Source: Sistotremastrum niveocremeum HHB9708
Taxonomy: Eukaryota > Basidiomycota > Agaricomycetes > Sistotremastrales > Sistotremastraceae
Length of the DNA: 64,000 nucleotides
Reading direction: 5' to 3'
Assembly (NCBI GenBank): GCA_001630475.1
Contig: KV419431.1
Coordinates: forward strand, 252,905 to 316,904
The notes under the pieces are model-generated. The model saw only the letters and a list, made by a program, of their open reading frames with translations, did not search any database and was not told where the DNA came from. Positions within the stretch are counted from its first letter, which is position 1; every line of letters starts with the position of its first letter. A program made the position numbers and the translations under genes. Shown piece by piece: positions 43,496 to 54,902 of the stretch.

Positions 43496-45770
43496 ATGAA
43501 CTTCAGCAGCGCAGAGTTCATCTATAATACTCAGGACTATTCGGTTTCTATGACTTGGCTCGTCGGATTGATCCTCGCAACTCTGGTGTATCACTGGCTT
43601 TCAAAGAGCCAGCGAAAGCCAAACCCCCAGAATCTTCCATATCCCAAAGGACCCACAGGACTTCCATACCTGGGTAACGCTCTCCAAATGCCGCCAAGTG
43701 ATCAATGGATCACGTTCGCCGAGTGGGCCGAAGAGTTTGGTCAGTCTCTAATAAGGATTGATCAAACTGACACAAGTTCTCATGAAGGTTCTGGAATTAG
43801 GTTCAATGACTGGCCTGAAAGTACTGGGCAAGAATATTGTCATTTTGAATACTTTCGACGCTGCGATGGATCTATTACATAAACGAGGAGCAATATATTC
43901 TTCTCGTCCCGCATTTCCTCTTCTTCAAAAATTGTGAGCTCTCATTATCTTCTATTAATGTGTTAATGTCTTTTGATTTATGTAGCGGGGGATGGGACTT
44001 TCTGGTCTCCACGGCGCCGTATGGAGAATATTTCTTGACTCAGAGACGGATGTTACATCAATATTTTAATCCGTCCGCTACGAGGAAATATTATGATATC
44101 GTTACCACCCATGCACGGGCTTTGGCATATGATTTACTGGATAAAGGAGAGAGGTTTCAGTCTCTAAATCGGATGTGCGTGTTGGCTTCTTCCATTGGTT
44201 GAATTCAGTTTACAGAATTGTGGGCAAGGTATGTCGGTGCTTCGGTCATGCTTATAGCATATGGATATGAAGGTCCGATCTGAACCCGGATCTATGTTAA
44301 AGTGACTAAGTTGTATCCTCAGTTACGGATGACAACGATGTTTGGATCAATAATGCCAAAGAAGCGATGCTGGGCGCTACGAAAACCGGAACACCAGGTG
44401 CCCATCCAATCGATATATTCCCGATACGTGCGTCCTTCAAACCCCCTTTCTTTCCACTCATCAGCTCTTTGAAAAGTCGGCAAACTTCCATATCGAATCT
44501 GGGGCAAGGACTTTGGCAAGAATATCGAAGCACTGAGGAAAGGCGCACATGATGTTTGTGTGAAACCTTATGCTGCGACTAAAGAAAGAATCGTAAGTCA
44601 CCCCTTTTTTCTATATCGGATATGTGCTGAGTGATTGGGAAGTTGAGAGGCGAGGCGAAGCCTTCCATTATGTCCCGGCTTATTGAGGAGAATACGGCGC
44701 CTGATGGAACGATCGAGCATGAGAAAGAGATATCAGCAGCTACTAGTGTGATTTATATAGGTATGTATCGACCTTGTTGATTGATTTTGCTAATTTTCTC
44801 TAGCCGGAGCCGATACTGCAAGTCCTTCACCTCGCCCATGCTATAACATCAATCATTCAGACCCCGTAGACCGTTTCCACGATTGACACTTTCATAGTTG
44901 CCATGATGACTTATCCAGCAATTCAAAAGAGAGCACAGAAAGATTTAGACAACCTCTTGCATGGGGAGAGATTACCTACGTTTGAAGATCGGGATAGGCT
45001 TCCTTTTCTGGATGCTATAGTCAAGGAAACGCTTCGGTGAGAACTCTTAGTCGTTTTTTGGGTTTAATGTTGAATTTGGGTCGAGATGGAAACCTGTCGC
45101 ACCGCTAGGTATGTTACTTGGAAAGTAGTGGCGGCACTGATATATTATATGTGCAGGCATCCCCCACACCTCCATAGAAGACGATACATACAACGGATAT
45201 TTTCTTGCAAAAGACACAATGTTCCTAGTCAACGCATGGTAAACTAACCCTCCATTGCTAAACAATTTGGCTGAACAAGTTATAGGGGTATATGCTATGA
45301 CTCGGCAACATATCCTAAGCCGGACGAATTCAACCCGTGGAGATTTTTGAAAGAGAACGATGTCGGTGAACTGAGTCTTCGGTCGGATATCCGAGATCCA
45401 GAGGACGTGATCTTCGGTTTCGGCAGAAGGTACCTTCATAATAAAAGGTGTTCAATGCCAGCTTATAACATTCTGGTAGACTGTGCGTTGGACGCGATCT
45501 CGCGTTGGCTACGCTGTGGATTACGATTGCGACGTTATTATCCGTGTACGATATATGCGCGCCACTTGATGATGAAGGGAGGGAGATTAAGCCTGATCTT
45601 GAGTATGTGACGGGGACTGTTAGGTGAGTTATTTGTCCGTTGGTGTGGTTGGGTGTTCAGATTGATTTTGGGTTAGCCATCCTAAACCTTTTCGGTGTCG
45701 TTTCGTGCCGCGATCTCAAGGAATGTTGAGCAAATTGAGGGAAGCGAAGGTAGCTCACGATCATTCCTAA
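43496..45770 (+). CDS. Cytochrome P450, O-methylsterigmatocystin-oxidoreductase-like (P450-5)
   Basis: About 520 residues in about 12 exons. ATG 43496 (MNFSSAEFIYNTQDYSVSMT; membrane anchor WLVGLILATLVYHWL), hinge PYPKGPTGLPYLGNALQMP. An intron of 37 nt (43740-43776) follows AEEFG. Then GLKVLGKNIVILNTFDAAMD, GGWDFLVSTAPYGEYF, RRMLHQYFNPSATRKYYDIV, I-helix AGADT|TVSTIDTF, ExxR as ETLR, WKPVAPLGIPHTS. Haem loop FGFGRR|LCVGRDLALA. It ends SKLREAKVAHDHS with TAA at 45768-45770. The intron inside the I-helix motif starts with GC (ACT|GCAAGT), a GC-AG intron; its paralogue P450-4 has GTATGT there. The gene is intact by reading. Haem Cys present, with Val instead of the usual Pro after it. ER monooxygenase; substrate unknown. 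Confidence 0.85.
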
Positions 45771-45998
45771 AGACATCTGATAGTTACGTCTGACCACCAA
45801 CGTCTGAGAATCAGATATGGACTGGAGAAGAGAAGACGAGGATCAAAGCTGATGAAAGTGCGAGGTCGAGACCAAACTTTAGCTGATGACGTCATATTGG
45901 ACATATGTTGCAATAAAAATTGTGCATTATGTATTGTCGTGGGGGTTCTGTACAAGAGACTTCTGGGACAGAGAGATTATTGAAATCATTGTATGTTT

Positions 45999-46859
45999 TT
46001 ATACGATGCGCGTGACGGCATAACCGGCAAGACCAAGAGCTACGGTAGGACACGTCAGCCAGTAGGAGACAAGGGAATAGACTGTGAACGCACCAAATCC
46101 TGTGACTTTCTCGAGAGGCGTATGCCAATAAACGCTCGTAGTATATGACATCCATATCCAAAGAGCGACCAATGCCATGGTGGCATTGAAAGCGATCGCA
46201 TGTGGTATCGATGCAATCCGCATCATCCCTTCCGTCGCGACCGTCGGCGCGAGCTGATCGGCTAAGAACAGCGTCGAGAGTGTAAGCAAGAAGAGATGTC
46301 CTGAAACGTCATGTCCTCTCATGAGTTTCGGTCTGGTTGCCCATCCTTCCGTAGGGAGAGTGAAAGGAGCGATGAATAGCTCGGGGTGTGTAATGGGTGA
46401 TATTGTCGATTTGGTTTGGCAGAGTTCGTGAGGGACAGTGATGACTGAGTCGGAGACTGTGCCAGGAGGTGAAGGTACTACGATGACGCATTCGCCTCCC
46501 GACAATCCGACCACTCTATCGATGAGAGCCGGTCCAAAGAACCAGCTCGTGAACGCCAGCCAGACCAGCGTCGCCAATATATATTGGACGATTCGTCGAT
46601 TCCTACGTATCCGTGGTGGGCTGGTCGTATAGAGAGCTACGAATGCAGCCGTCGTCCAGCCCCATGCTTTCTTGACGAACCAGACATTGAAAATATTTGA
46701 TTTTTGGGCGAAATATGAGTCGGAGTGACGGGGATGGGGGAGGTTGGCGATAAGAGGGTTTGAAGTGTCGAGATATGTGTTGTAGAGGACTGAGTAGGCT
46801 GTCCCGAATGTCACTGCGACGACTAGCGCGCTGAACGCGATGACGCGGGGAGAAGTCAT
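45999..46859 (-). CDS. FIT family / Scs3-type ER membrane protein
   Basis: 286 residues, a single exon, ATG 46857-46859 (MTSPRVIAFSALVVAVTFGT) and TAA at 45999-46001. FIT2/Scs3 proteins are ER membrane acyl-CoA diphosphatases needed for lipid-droplet budding and normal phospholipid metabolism. Evidence: about six hydrophobic segments and the two conserved histidine boxes: GHDVSGHLFLLTLSTLFLAD (first catalytic His region) and SVYWHTPLEKVTGF (second). FIT2 signature residues H and H are both present. Flanked by convergent P450-5 (gap 228 bases). No odd features. Scs3 orthology versus the paralogue Yft2 cannot be decided by eye. Confidence 0.85.
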   Translation of the reverse strand: MTSPRVIAFSALVVAVTFGTAYSVLYNTYLDTSNPLIANLPHPRHSDSYFAQKSNIFNVWFVKKAWGWTTAAFVALYTTSPPRIRRNRRIVQYILATLVWLAFTSWFFGPALIDRVVGLSGGECVIVVPSPPGTVSDSVITVPHELCQTKSTISPITHPELFIAPFTLPTEGWATRPKLMRGHDVSGHLFLLTLSTLFLADQLAPTVATEGMMRIASIPHAIAFNATMALVALWIWMSYTTSVYWHTPLEKVTGFGAFTVYSLVSYWLTCPTVALGLAGYAVTRIV

Positions 46860-47866
46860 TTGAAGCTCCGACTCATCCTCTCGAAATTGAAGTCGTGTCC
46901 AAGGAGTTCAACGCAGCACTCGCTTAAATGCTAGAAAGTTCGACGGTCAATGTGCAGACGATACTGACTGTGACATCCATTCACCCTATGGGTCAATTTC
47001 TGCTTTGAATTTGCGCGTTTGGCGAAGGAGCCATCGCTGTCAAGGCCTGCCTTGCTCACGTACGTTGTACAAAGACTATGATATTATAATCTTCTCACAA
47101 GAAGCTCGCAGAGTTACACATTATGTGGCTCTCAGATCCTGCTACTGAGCCTTTGAGCTAGTCATATTACCGACGAAGATCTCGAATCGGTGGTCACCTA
47201 GGACCCTGAAGTTGTTGCAAATTTGACATGGGCTCACCATGGTTCTGCTATCCCAGCCGGTCGATCCGAGAGTCACTGCTGACCGTCGGATGGTGTTCTA
47301 TGTCGCGCAAGTCAAGAAACCCCGTTAAGGAGCTTCGCAGCTGAATGGAAGTTACTGTATCCGAAGCAGAGCGGACGGCATCCAGGATCTTGATCTTCAG
47401 CCAAAAGTCCGGACGAGAACACTCATTATCATTCGTTCTCGAATGAGGCGTGGTCTGACCTTGCCCTCCCAATCTCCACATATTGATATGAAACAAGCGA
47501 CGATTCGACGGCAGGCGAAGATGCCGAAAGACAGTGCTATTCCTTGAGTCGACGGAACCATCGGCCACGGTCCCCTATGTCTCAGCTCGCGAACAGTGTA
47601 CTGCAGGCTTTACATCAATGACATTCTGTGAGAGTGCAGACCAGAGACGAACAACGGCCGTGCAAGATCTTGCTCGTAGATTCGTCTTCACCGGTCGGGA
47701 GCACGATTCCCCTACTACATGGAGTTGAATGGAGAGGCACAAGCTATGGGTCATTCTTAATGGCATTGATATTGGCGGATTCTCGGGGTGCTCTATATAA
47801 GACGAGCTACAAGCCCACCATCCTGTAGTCAACTCGACTGCAACCGAGTGCAACCGAAACTGCACC
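46860..47866. other. Intergenic between FIT/Scs3 gene and Tyr2
   Basis: Divergent promoters. Frames in 47248-47892 lack ATG starts or are shadows. The right end carries the Tyr2 TATA box. Confidence 0.45.
47794..47800 (+). promoter_or_regulatory. TATA box of Tyr2
   Basis: TATATAA 67-73 bases upstream of the ATG. Tyr4 (TATAAGA near 54836) and Tyr5 (60174) have similar boxes at 50-70 bases. Confidence 0.55.
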
Positions 47867-50130
47867 ATGGCACCTCCCACCTTCCCAATCAAAGGTATTC
47901 AAGAAGACCTGGGCCCTCTACCTGGACAGACTCCATTGCGACAAGAGATCGACGCTTGGTCCTCTGATCCTAAGAACCAAGTACAAGTGGCTCTCTTCAT
48001 GCTCGCGCTTGAAGCGTTTCAGAAGATTCCGTATCACGACAGACTCTCGTATTTCCAGATTGCGGGTGCGCTATGCATATCTTCATATAGAGGTAATACT
48101 GATTTATTTCAGGTATCCATGGACTTCCTCTTGTGCCTTGGGATGAGGACACGACGACGCAAACTCCGGGAACGACGCTCGGATATTGCACTCACGGCAG
48201 TATTCTCTTTCCAGCATGGCATAGACCATATGTCGCCCTATTCGAGGTAAGCTCTTCTTGGACCGCTTCTTACTTATGGCTGACCCTGCAGTAGCAACGT
48301 CTGTATGAAATCATGATCGAAGTGATCATACCGCGTTTCCCGCCTGCCACCCACGCGGCTCTCGTGGCTCAAGCCAAAGCCTGGCGTCTTCCATATTGGG
48401 ATTGGGCGGCTAAAAAGGTCGATCCCAATGATCCTTCCGCTCCTCCGAATTACAACCTCCCGCAACTCGTCACTCAACCGGGAGGCCGTATTTTTGGCCC
48501 TGAGGGTATTGAAATTGAGTTTCCGAACCCGCTGAATACATTCGTCGCCGACGAGCCTATGGGCGAATATGGGATTGTCGATATAGGCAACGCTCCGGTG
48601 AGTGTAACTGCAGTCTCGAGTGTGTTGTTGCCGCTGACGGAGGTGTTGCATTTAGTATAGTATCTGTCGTGCGACAAGCAGATATCCTCCGCCCATCAAT
48701 CAAGCTGGTGCGAAAGAGGCGTGGACTTATGGCGTTCAGAAGAACGATCAAGTCAGAGACGCTCTGCGCGGCCACCAGTGGTATGAAGGTGAAAAGTACA
48801 CGGATACGTTGGGAGAAGCTGTCTATCGCCTCTTCTCGCAAGACTATTTCTCCAGCTACGACGCCTTCTCGTCCACTCGATACGCCCATGGCATGCCGCC
48901 CCCCGATTATCTTTCTCTCGAAGATATTCACAAGTACGCGGAGCCGCCTCTATGAGGTCCATTTGTTGACGTAATCATTCCCTTTAGCAATATTCATAAC
49001 TGGACTGGCGGACCTGGCTTGACTCCCACCGATGACGGTGGTCACATGGGTGAGATAGGCGTAGCGGCGTTTGATCCTATCTTCTGGCTTCATCACTGGT
49101 TAGTCATTCGTGGTAGTCTACCCCGATTCACACTCATACTGCCCTCCAGCAACGTCGATCGTCAGTTCGCTATTTGGCAAGCTCTTAACGACGAAGCGTG
49201 GTTCTCCGAACCATCTCAACAGCTGTCCGACCTCGGTGGAAACTGGTCCACCAAACCGAAGACCATCGTTACTCCCGCCACGGCTTTAGCTCCATTCCAT
49301 TCCGACACCAAGGCCACCTATTATGACTCCAACACCGTCCGTGAGTGGAGAGCGTTTGGATATTCGTACCCGGAGTTGCAGCCGTGGCTTCCGAAATACT
49401 TCCACGACGGGGTGTTCGTCAAAGCCGCTTATCTCAAAGACATCAGTGAACAAGTCAACGCGTTGTACAATGTCACGCGCACTGATATCCTGCGCTTGCA
49501 CGACGCTATTGGTGCCGCCGACAAGGCGGTTGAGGAAGAAGACTGGATTGTGAATGTCCAATATGAAAGGTAATACACGTTTCCTGAGTCGATTCTCCTT
49601 CTCACATATCTCCCAGATTCGCACTTGACGGCGCATCCTTTACCGTCCACATCTTCATCGGCAAGAACAAGGTCGGCCAGGTGTATAACTTTTGCGCCCC
49701 TGGAGGCACTGTTGGCGGATCGGGCGGATGTGTCAATTGTCAAGCTCAACAAGAAGCAAGCGCTTTCTCTACCGGTCAAGTTCATATCACGAGTGCTCTG
49801 CTCCGAGACGTCAAAAGTAGCACCTCGAAGTTGTCTCAGTTCCAGGCCGAACATATTGCAGCTTATTTGGCGGAAGGTTTATCCTGGAAAGTCACAAACG
49901 TGCGTCAATCTTACCATTGTTATGTACCGGGGGATCCTGAACATCATGTCGTTCAGAACCGTGGGAGAGAGGTACCGCTCGAAGCCCTTCCGTCTCTCAG
50001 GGTTTCCGTGGCCAAAGGGAAAGGAATTCATTACACAAACAACACCATCCTTTCCAGGTACCATGAGTACGAGGTTTTACCCGAGATAACAGACGGACGT
50101 CTGGGAGGCTTGGCTCGTGGTGATTTTTGA
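47867..50130 (+). CDS. Tyrosinase Tyr2
   Basis: Polyphenol oxidase, 633 residues in eight exons: 47867-48065, 48113-48246, 48295-48597, 48656-48933, 48988-49098, 49150-49569, 49617-49899, 49957-50130. CuA ligands: GIHG (about residue 69), YCTH (the Cys next to a CuA His, forming the thioether of fungal tyrosinases) and AWHRPY. CuB: EDIHKNIHNW and [20 protein letters not shown]. Then [13 protein letters not shown] and a C-terminal beta domain with [18 protein letters not shown] and CVNCQAQQ, ending [11 protein letters not shown]. No signal peptide, so probably cytosolic and latent, with the C-terminal domain shielding the active site until proteolysis, as in Agaricus PPO. First of four tandem complete copies. 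All catalytic ligands present. Confidence 0.92.
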
Positions 50131-51382
50131 GGACGATGCTTCAAGTTTTAGCCACAGATATACCAGAATGGATCACTTTGCTATGCGACATGTTGCTTTA
50201 TATTTCTGATGTATAATCCCTGGAAGTTTGTTGTTACGCGGCTGGCCTTTTTTTCCCGCGATTTTTTGATATCTGCTCTGGAGATACGCAGCGGTCGAAT
50301 TCACGAATGAAGTTCTGCAATGAATGCCGCGGCGATGGGTCCTGTTTCGAAGTCCGATCGGCCCTCATTTTGCACCACGGCCTGTAGCTACTGAAAGGCT
50401 GGTTTGCGTCGCTTCGAATTCTTGCTCCTAGCCCTGATTTCTTCACTGGCTGGGTTCTCATGCGCACCGTGCCCAGAATGACCCGCCCAGTCCGGAGGTG
50501 TTACCGCTCTCCAGGAATCAGGATCACCTGACGGACAATCGAACTACACGAGACGAAAGCTCTTTACTTTTAAGGGCCTTTGCTTTGATATCTTCCAGTT
50601 TACGTATTGGGTAAGTATTTATCTGTGCGGGCACGTTTACGGAGAAGTTGACAAGCAACGACTCAGAGACGAATGTCCGGTCAAGGGGCAAGGCACCTGC
50701 TTCCTAGCAAGGGCACGTAGCTTGCCAAGGATTGCGGAACCGTAGAATGACCGATGATCTATGCCGATCCTCCTGCGCCAATTACGCTCTCGGCAGTCAT
50801 CTAGTCGTAATGGATCACCTCGTTTTCGAAACTGCCTGAATGACGCTGAGCGATCTAGAGGCCCTTCGATGGCGATGTCTTCAAAGGATATTGGTGCAGC
50901 TTCTAGAGCTGCGTTATTATCAATTGACGCCTTCCCCATATTCCACATCAAGTACTCGTGGATTTGCGAGCCGTGGCACGTGATGAGTAGAGCGGCCACA
51001 TCCTACGAATTCTACAATTGTGCCGTTCGACATATAGCGCCTTAGCACACCTCTCTCGTTTGTTCCAGAAGCTCTCCACACATTCAATCGTGCCTATCAT
51101 TTTGGATCGTCTATGACACTATTGGCATGCACGGCCTTCTGTTACGTTTCTCTTCTTCTGTGTATCGAGACAAAAGACGAACATGGGGACTAGTGTTCAA
51201 CAGAGTCGCAAATTGTGCTTTCCCGAGCGGCAATCATCAATCTTCGGTCCCCTGTCTGCTGGATCATTGGCATGCAGGGGGGCCCGTGAGACCGGTACGT
51301 ATTCCGTATTGAGGATAAAACGAGACTTGATTGACGATCATTCAACAGCAACCCCGCTGCTGAACTCGCTTTTGCTTTCGAA
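50131..51382. other. Intergenic Tyr2-Tyr3
   Basis: About 1.25 kb, no supported gene. No tyrosinase remnants seen. Confidence 0.45.
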
Positions 51383-53648
51383 ATGATTAGCCAAACCTAC
51401 CCCATCACTGGTATTAAAGAGGGCCTCGGCCCCGCTCCCGGACAGACCCCTCTTCGTCAAGAGATCAGTGCATGGTCCGAGAATCCGGAGAATGTTCAAC
51501 AAGTCAATCTTTTCTTGTTGGCTTTGCGACATTTTCAAGACAACGACGAGATACCGTTCACTGCGAAGCTGTCTTATTTCCAGATCGCCGGTATGTCTGC
51601 TCCTCGTATAACATCGAAAGCGCTAACTTTTTCAAGGTATCCATGGCTTCCCTCTCAAGCCATGGGACGAAAATACCGAGTCAAAAGTACCCGATCTTCA
51701 GGACGGTTATTGTACGCACAACAGTGTCCTATTCCCGACGTGGCATCGTCCCTATTTGATGCTTTTTGAGGTGCGCATTCGGTCTCGAGAATATCACCAA
51801 TAATTGACCTGATAGTAGCAAAGAATATATGAGATTATGCTCGAGATCATCGCCAAATTCCCGGAGCAGCAACGTGCCACTCTGCTCAAGCACGCCAATG
51901 CCTGGCGTTTTCCTTATTGGGACTGGGCTGTTGAAGGAGCCAAAGTTCCCGCTATTGTCAGCGATGCCAAGCGGACGGTCCTATTGCCTTCCGGATTAAC
52001 TGCCGAAATCGACAACCCACTTCTTACATTCAGGACTCCAGAACCGATGGGCAAGTATGGCATCACGCGCATTCACGAAGACCAGACCCACGATGCTGTC
52101 GATGCTCCCGTCAGTATCACTTTCATTAAGTCTGCTCTGGCTAATATGTTTGCTTAGTACGATCAAGCTCGAGCGACGAGCAGGTATCCACCTGTTGGGT
52201 ATGCTGAGCCCCAAGATCTTGAAGCCTGGGTGAAGGGTGTTCAGAAAGACGACATTGTCGCCGACGCCCTGGCCGAGGCCAAATGGTACAAAATTGATCC
52301 CACCGTTCATCCGGGTCGTACAGGAATTCGTGATGCAGTGCATCGGCTTCTTTCCGATAATTACTTTACCACTTACCGGGGTTTCGCTACCACAGCTAAA
52401 GGGCAGTCCGACCCTAAGGCTTATCTTTCTCTCGAATTTGTCCACAAGTGAGTCATGAGCCTTTCGAACGGATCCCTGTAAGCTCAACGACCTACAGCAA
52501 TATCCACAATTGGGTTGGTGGCGGCGGAGAACAAGGTTCTCCTTACGGGCACGGTCACATGACTGAGGTACCCGTGGCGGCTCTCGATCCTATTTTCTGG
52601 TTACATCATTGGTGAGATGTTTCGTTTGCTCCGATTGCTTTGCACAATTGACATATAGATTATTAGCAACGTCGATCGTCAGTTTGCTATCTGGCAAGCG
52701 TTAAACCCCAATCTGTGGTTCGACAAGCCGGAGGATCAACTCCCCGACAAAGAAGGTAACTGGTCTACTCCGGGAGGAACGGTGGTCACGCCCAAAACGC
52801 CTCTGGCCCCATTCCATAAGGACAAGAATGGCACTGTTTGGAACTCAGATGAGGTTCGCTATCTCAAGGACTTGGGTTATTCGTACCCGGAACTACAGCC
52901 CTGGCTTCCCAAGTATTTTGTCGGCGGCGTCTTCCAAGAAGAGCTCTACATTGCTGATATAAAAGCCCAAGTCAATCGCTTGTACAGCTCTACTCGCACC
53001 GCCTTTCTTGCTGCGAGTCCCGATACGGAAGAGGTCAAAGAACAAGATTATATCGTCAATGTCGAGTATGAAAGGTGAAGTGCTTCGCTTTCCGGATATC
53101 AGTTTTGTAAACTCGTCTGACAACATGGGGGGTATCATCAGATTTGCGCTGGGTGGTGAACCATTCGTGATCCATATCTATGTCGGGCAAAACAAAGTTG
53201 GCCAGATCTATAATTTTGTTGCACCACCTCGGTCTACCGGCTGCGCCAACTGTGAAGTTCAACAGGGTGCTCGCTCTCTCGCAGTGGGTCAGGTCCCTAT
53301 CACTGGCGCGCTCTACCGCGATGCCACCAATGATCGCATCGCGGAATTGCAGGGTCTGGGCAAAACTCCCATCACGCATTACCTGACCAATGTCAGTCTG
53401 CTGACCTGGAAGGTTGTCACGGTATGTGCTTCAAACTTCTTCAGAAGACTCCCAATCAATGCGATGTTCTTTTCTAGTTGGATGGACAAGAAGTCGCGCC
53501 CGAAAAGTTACCTTCTCTCAAGATTCATGTGGCCGGAGGGAAGGCCAAACATTTCGCAAATTTCCGCTCTTCGTCGGAGTACAACGAGTATGAGATCTTG
53601 TATGACATCACTCATGGCCGGGTTGGAGGTCTCAATAGACCTGCTTAG
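51383..53648 (+). CDS. Tyrosinase Tyr3
   Basis: Tandem paralogue of Tyr2, with eight exons at the same positions. ATG 51383 ([20 protein letters not shown]). Cu[26 protein letters not shown]. Mid part [19 protein letters not shown]. Cu[44 protein letters not shown]. Then [48 protein letters not shown] and the last exon [17 protein letters not shown] to [13 protein letters not shown] at 53646-53648. About 630 residues, no signal peptide. All six histidine ligand motifs and the Cys-His pair are present, so it should be active. The C-terminal GG(L)-type ending is shared with Tyr2 and Tyr5. Confidence 0.92.
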
Positions 53649-54902
53649 TGAACGCTGTCAGATGCCTGTATCGTGGTTGTCAAGTCGTTGGGTTCATTGT
53701 TCTGTCAGTGGTTGAGAATAATACATTTTGTCTGTCAATGTCGTTGAAATGATCATGTCCAACTCTTTCGATAAGTATCCGCTTGCCGCTCAAGTTTCTC
53801 TATGGGACGCTGGCTAAATTCTCAGCGTCCCACTTGAAGCTTGAAGACCGAAAAAATTTCTGTGACGGCGCGACGTGACAAACGCGTCGCTCGTACCGGT
53901 GAGAGCTCTGGTGAGGTGGTTTATATAATCCATCGTGCTCGTTGCGACAAGCATCGCGGCTTCCTCGAGCATCAAGCGCAAATCTGCGGCAGGTTGTCAT
54001 TGTGTGGCATCAACTATATCCCCTGAGTCTTTTCATACCGGATTGAGATTGCAATGTGCTCCAACTTGTCAATTTCTGGCCGCTCCTCCGAGGCTACAAG
54101 ACGGTACACTAATGAAAGTAGTTGATGCAGAACTCAGACTGATGAGTGCTCTACTTGTAAGACCTTCACTGATATTCTGGTTGCCAACAATCTCATGCCT
54201 CATCAGCATTTTTCTAACACGTCGAAGTCATTCATCTCGACAAGGAACGACTATTCGCTTCGGAAACAAGTGCGTCCCCCCTGAGGACTTTTACATCTAA
54301 CGAGGAACTCATTCATCTTAAGCTCGGAGCGCCTCGTTAATCTTGGATATCATTGCCGTCTGAATCCCGTGGAGGTACATCTTTCGCTCTTCCGCAGGTA
54401 CCCTCCTGAGCAGCCAAGCCTCTCGAACGCGGCCCCCAGCCGGTCTCGTCGAACAAGCCAGTCGATATCTTGGTGCCGCCAATAATCGCATGGCGGGGGT
54501 TGCTAATGGATGACAAAGAAAGCGAAGTTGACTGGCTTTCCCAACCTGAAGGAAGAAGGAGGAGTTCGAGAAACCCGCCGATTGGTCATGTTCAAGTCTG
54601 GGAATGGATAGATCCGTTGGACTGTGTGTGATACATCGAGGTGATTGAGTGATATTCGTTGCCGATGCAGGGTTCGATGAGCACATCGGCCTCTTGAAAT
54701 TTGGCCGGCCCCTCGAGCAATTCCCATGGTCGGGCGCTCGGGGTCGTATGTGCCAGTTTCATCGAGGCTTCCATCCCATACCCTCCGGAGAGTATTGTTG
54801 AACTATCAGCCCCTATCTGCGCAGTTCAGCATGTGTATAAGACATCCAAGATGCTGCTGCTGGTTCTCTGCCGTCTTCGAATCGTCAGCTCTCATTTGAA
54901 GC
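53649..54902. other. Intergenic Tyr3-Tyr4 with a weak minus-strand candidate
   Basis: Minus-strand frames between 54318 and 54774 have protein-like composition: MKLAHTTPSARPWELLEGPA near the 5' side and a C-terminal-like YLHGIQTAMISKINEALRA ending at about 54318. No convincing splice joins them. Treat as a possible small gene. Confidence 0.25.

Noticed and set aside
47248-47568. Minus-strand 106-codon frame upstream of Tyr2
   Set aside because: Begins at a GTG, no domain and no splice continuity.
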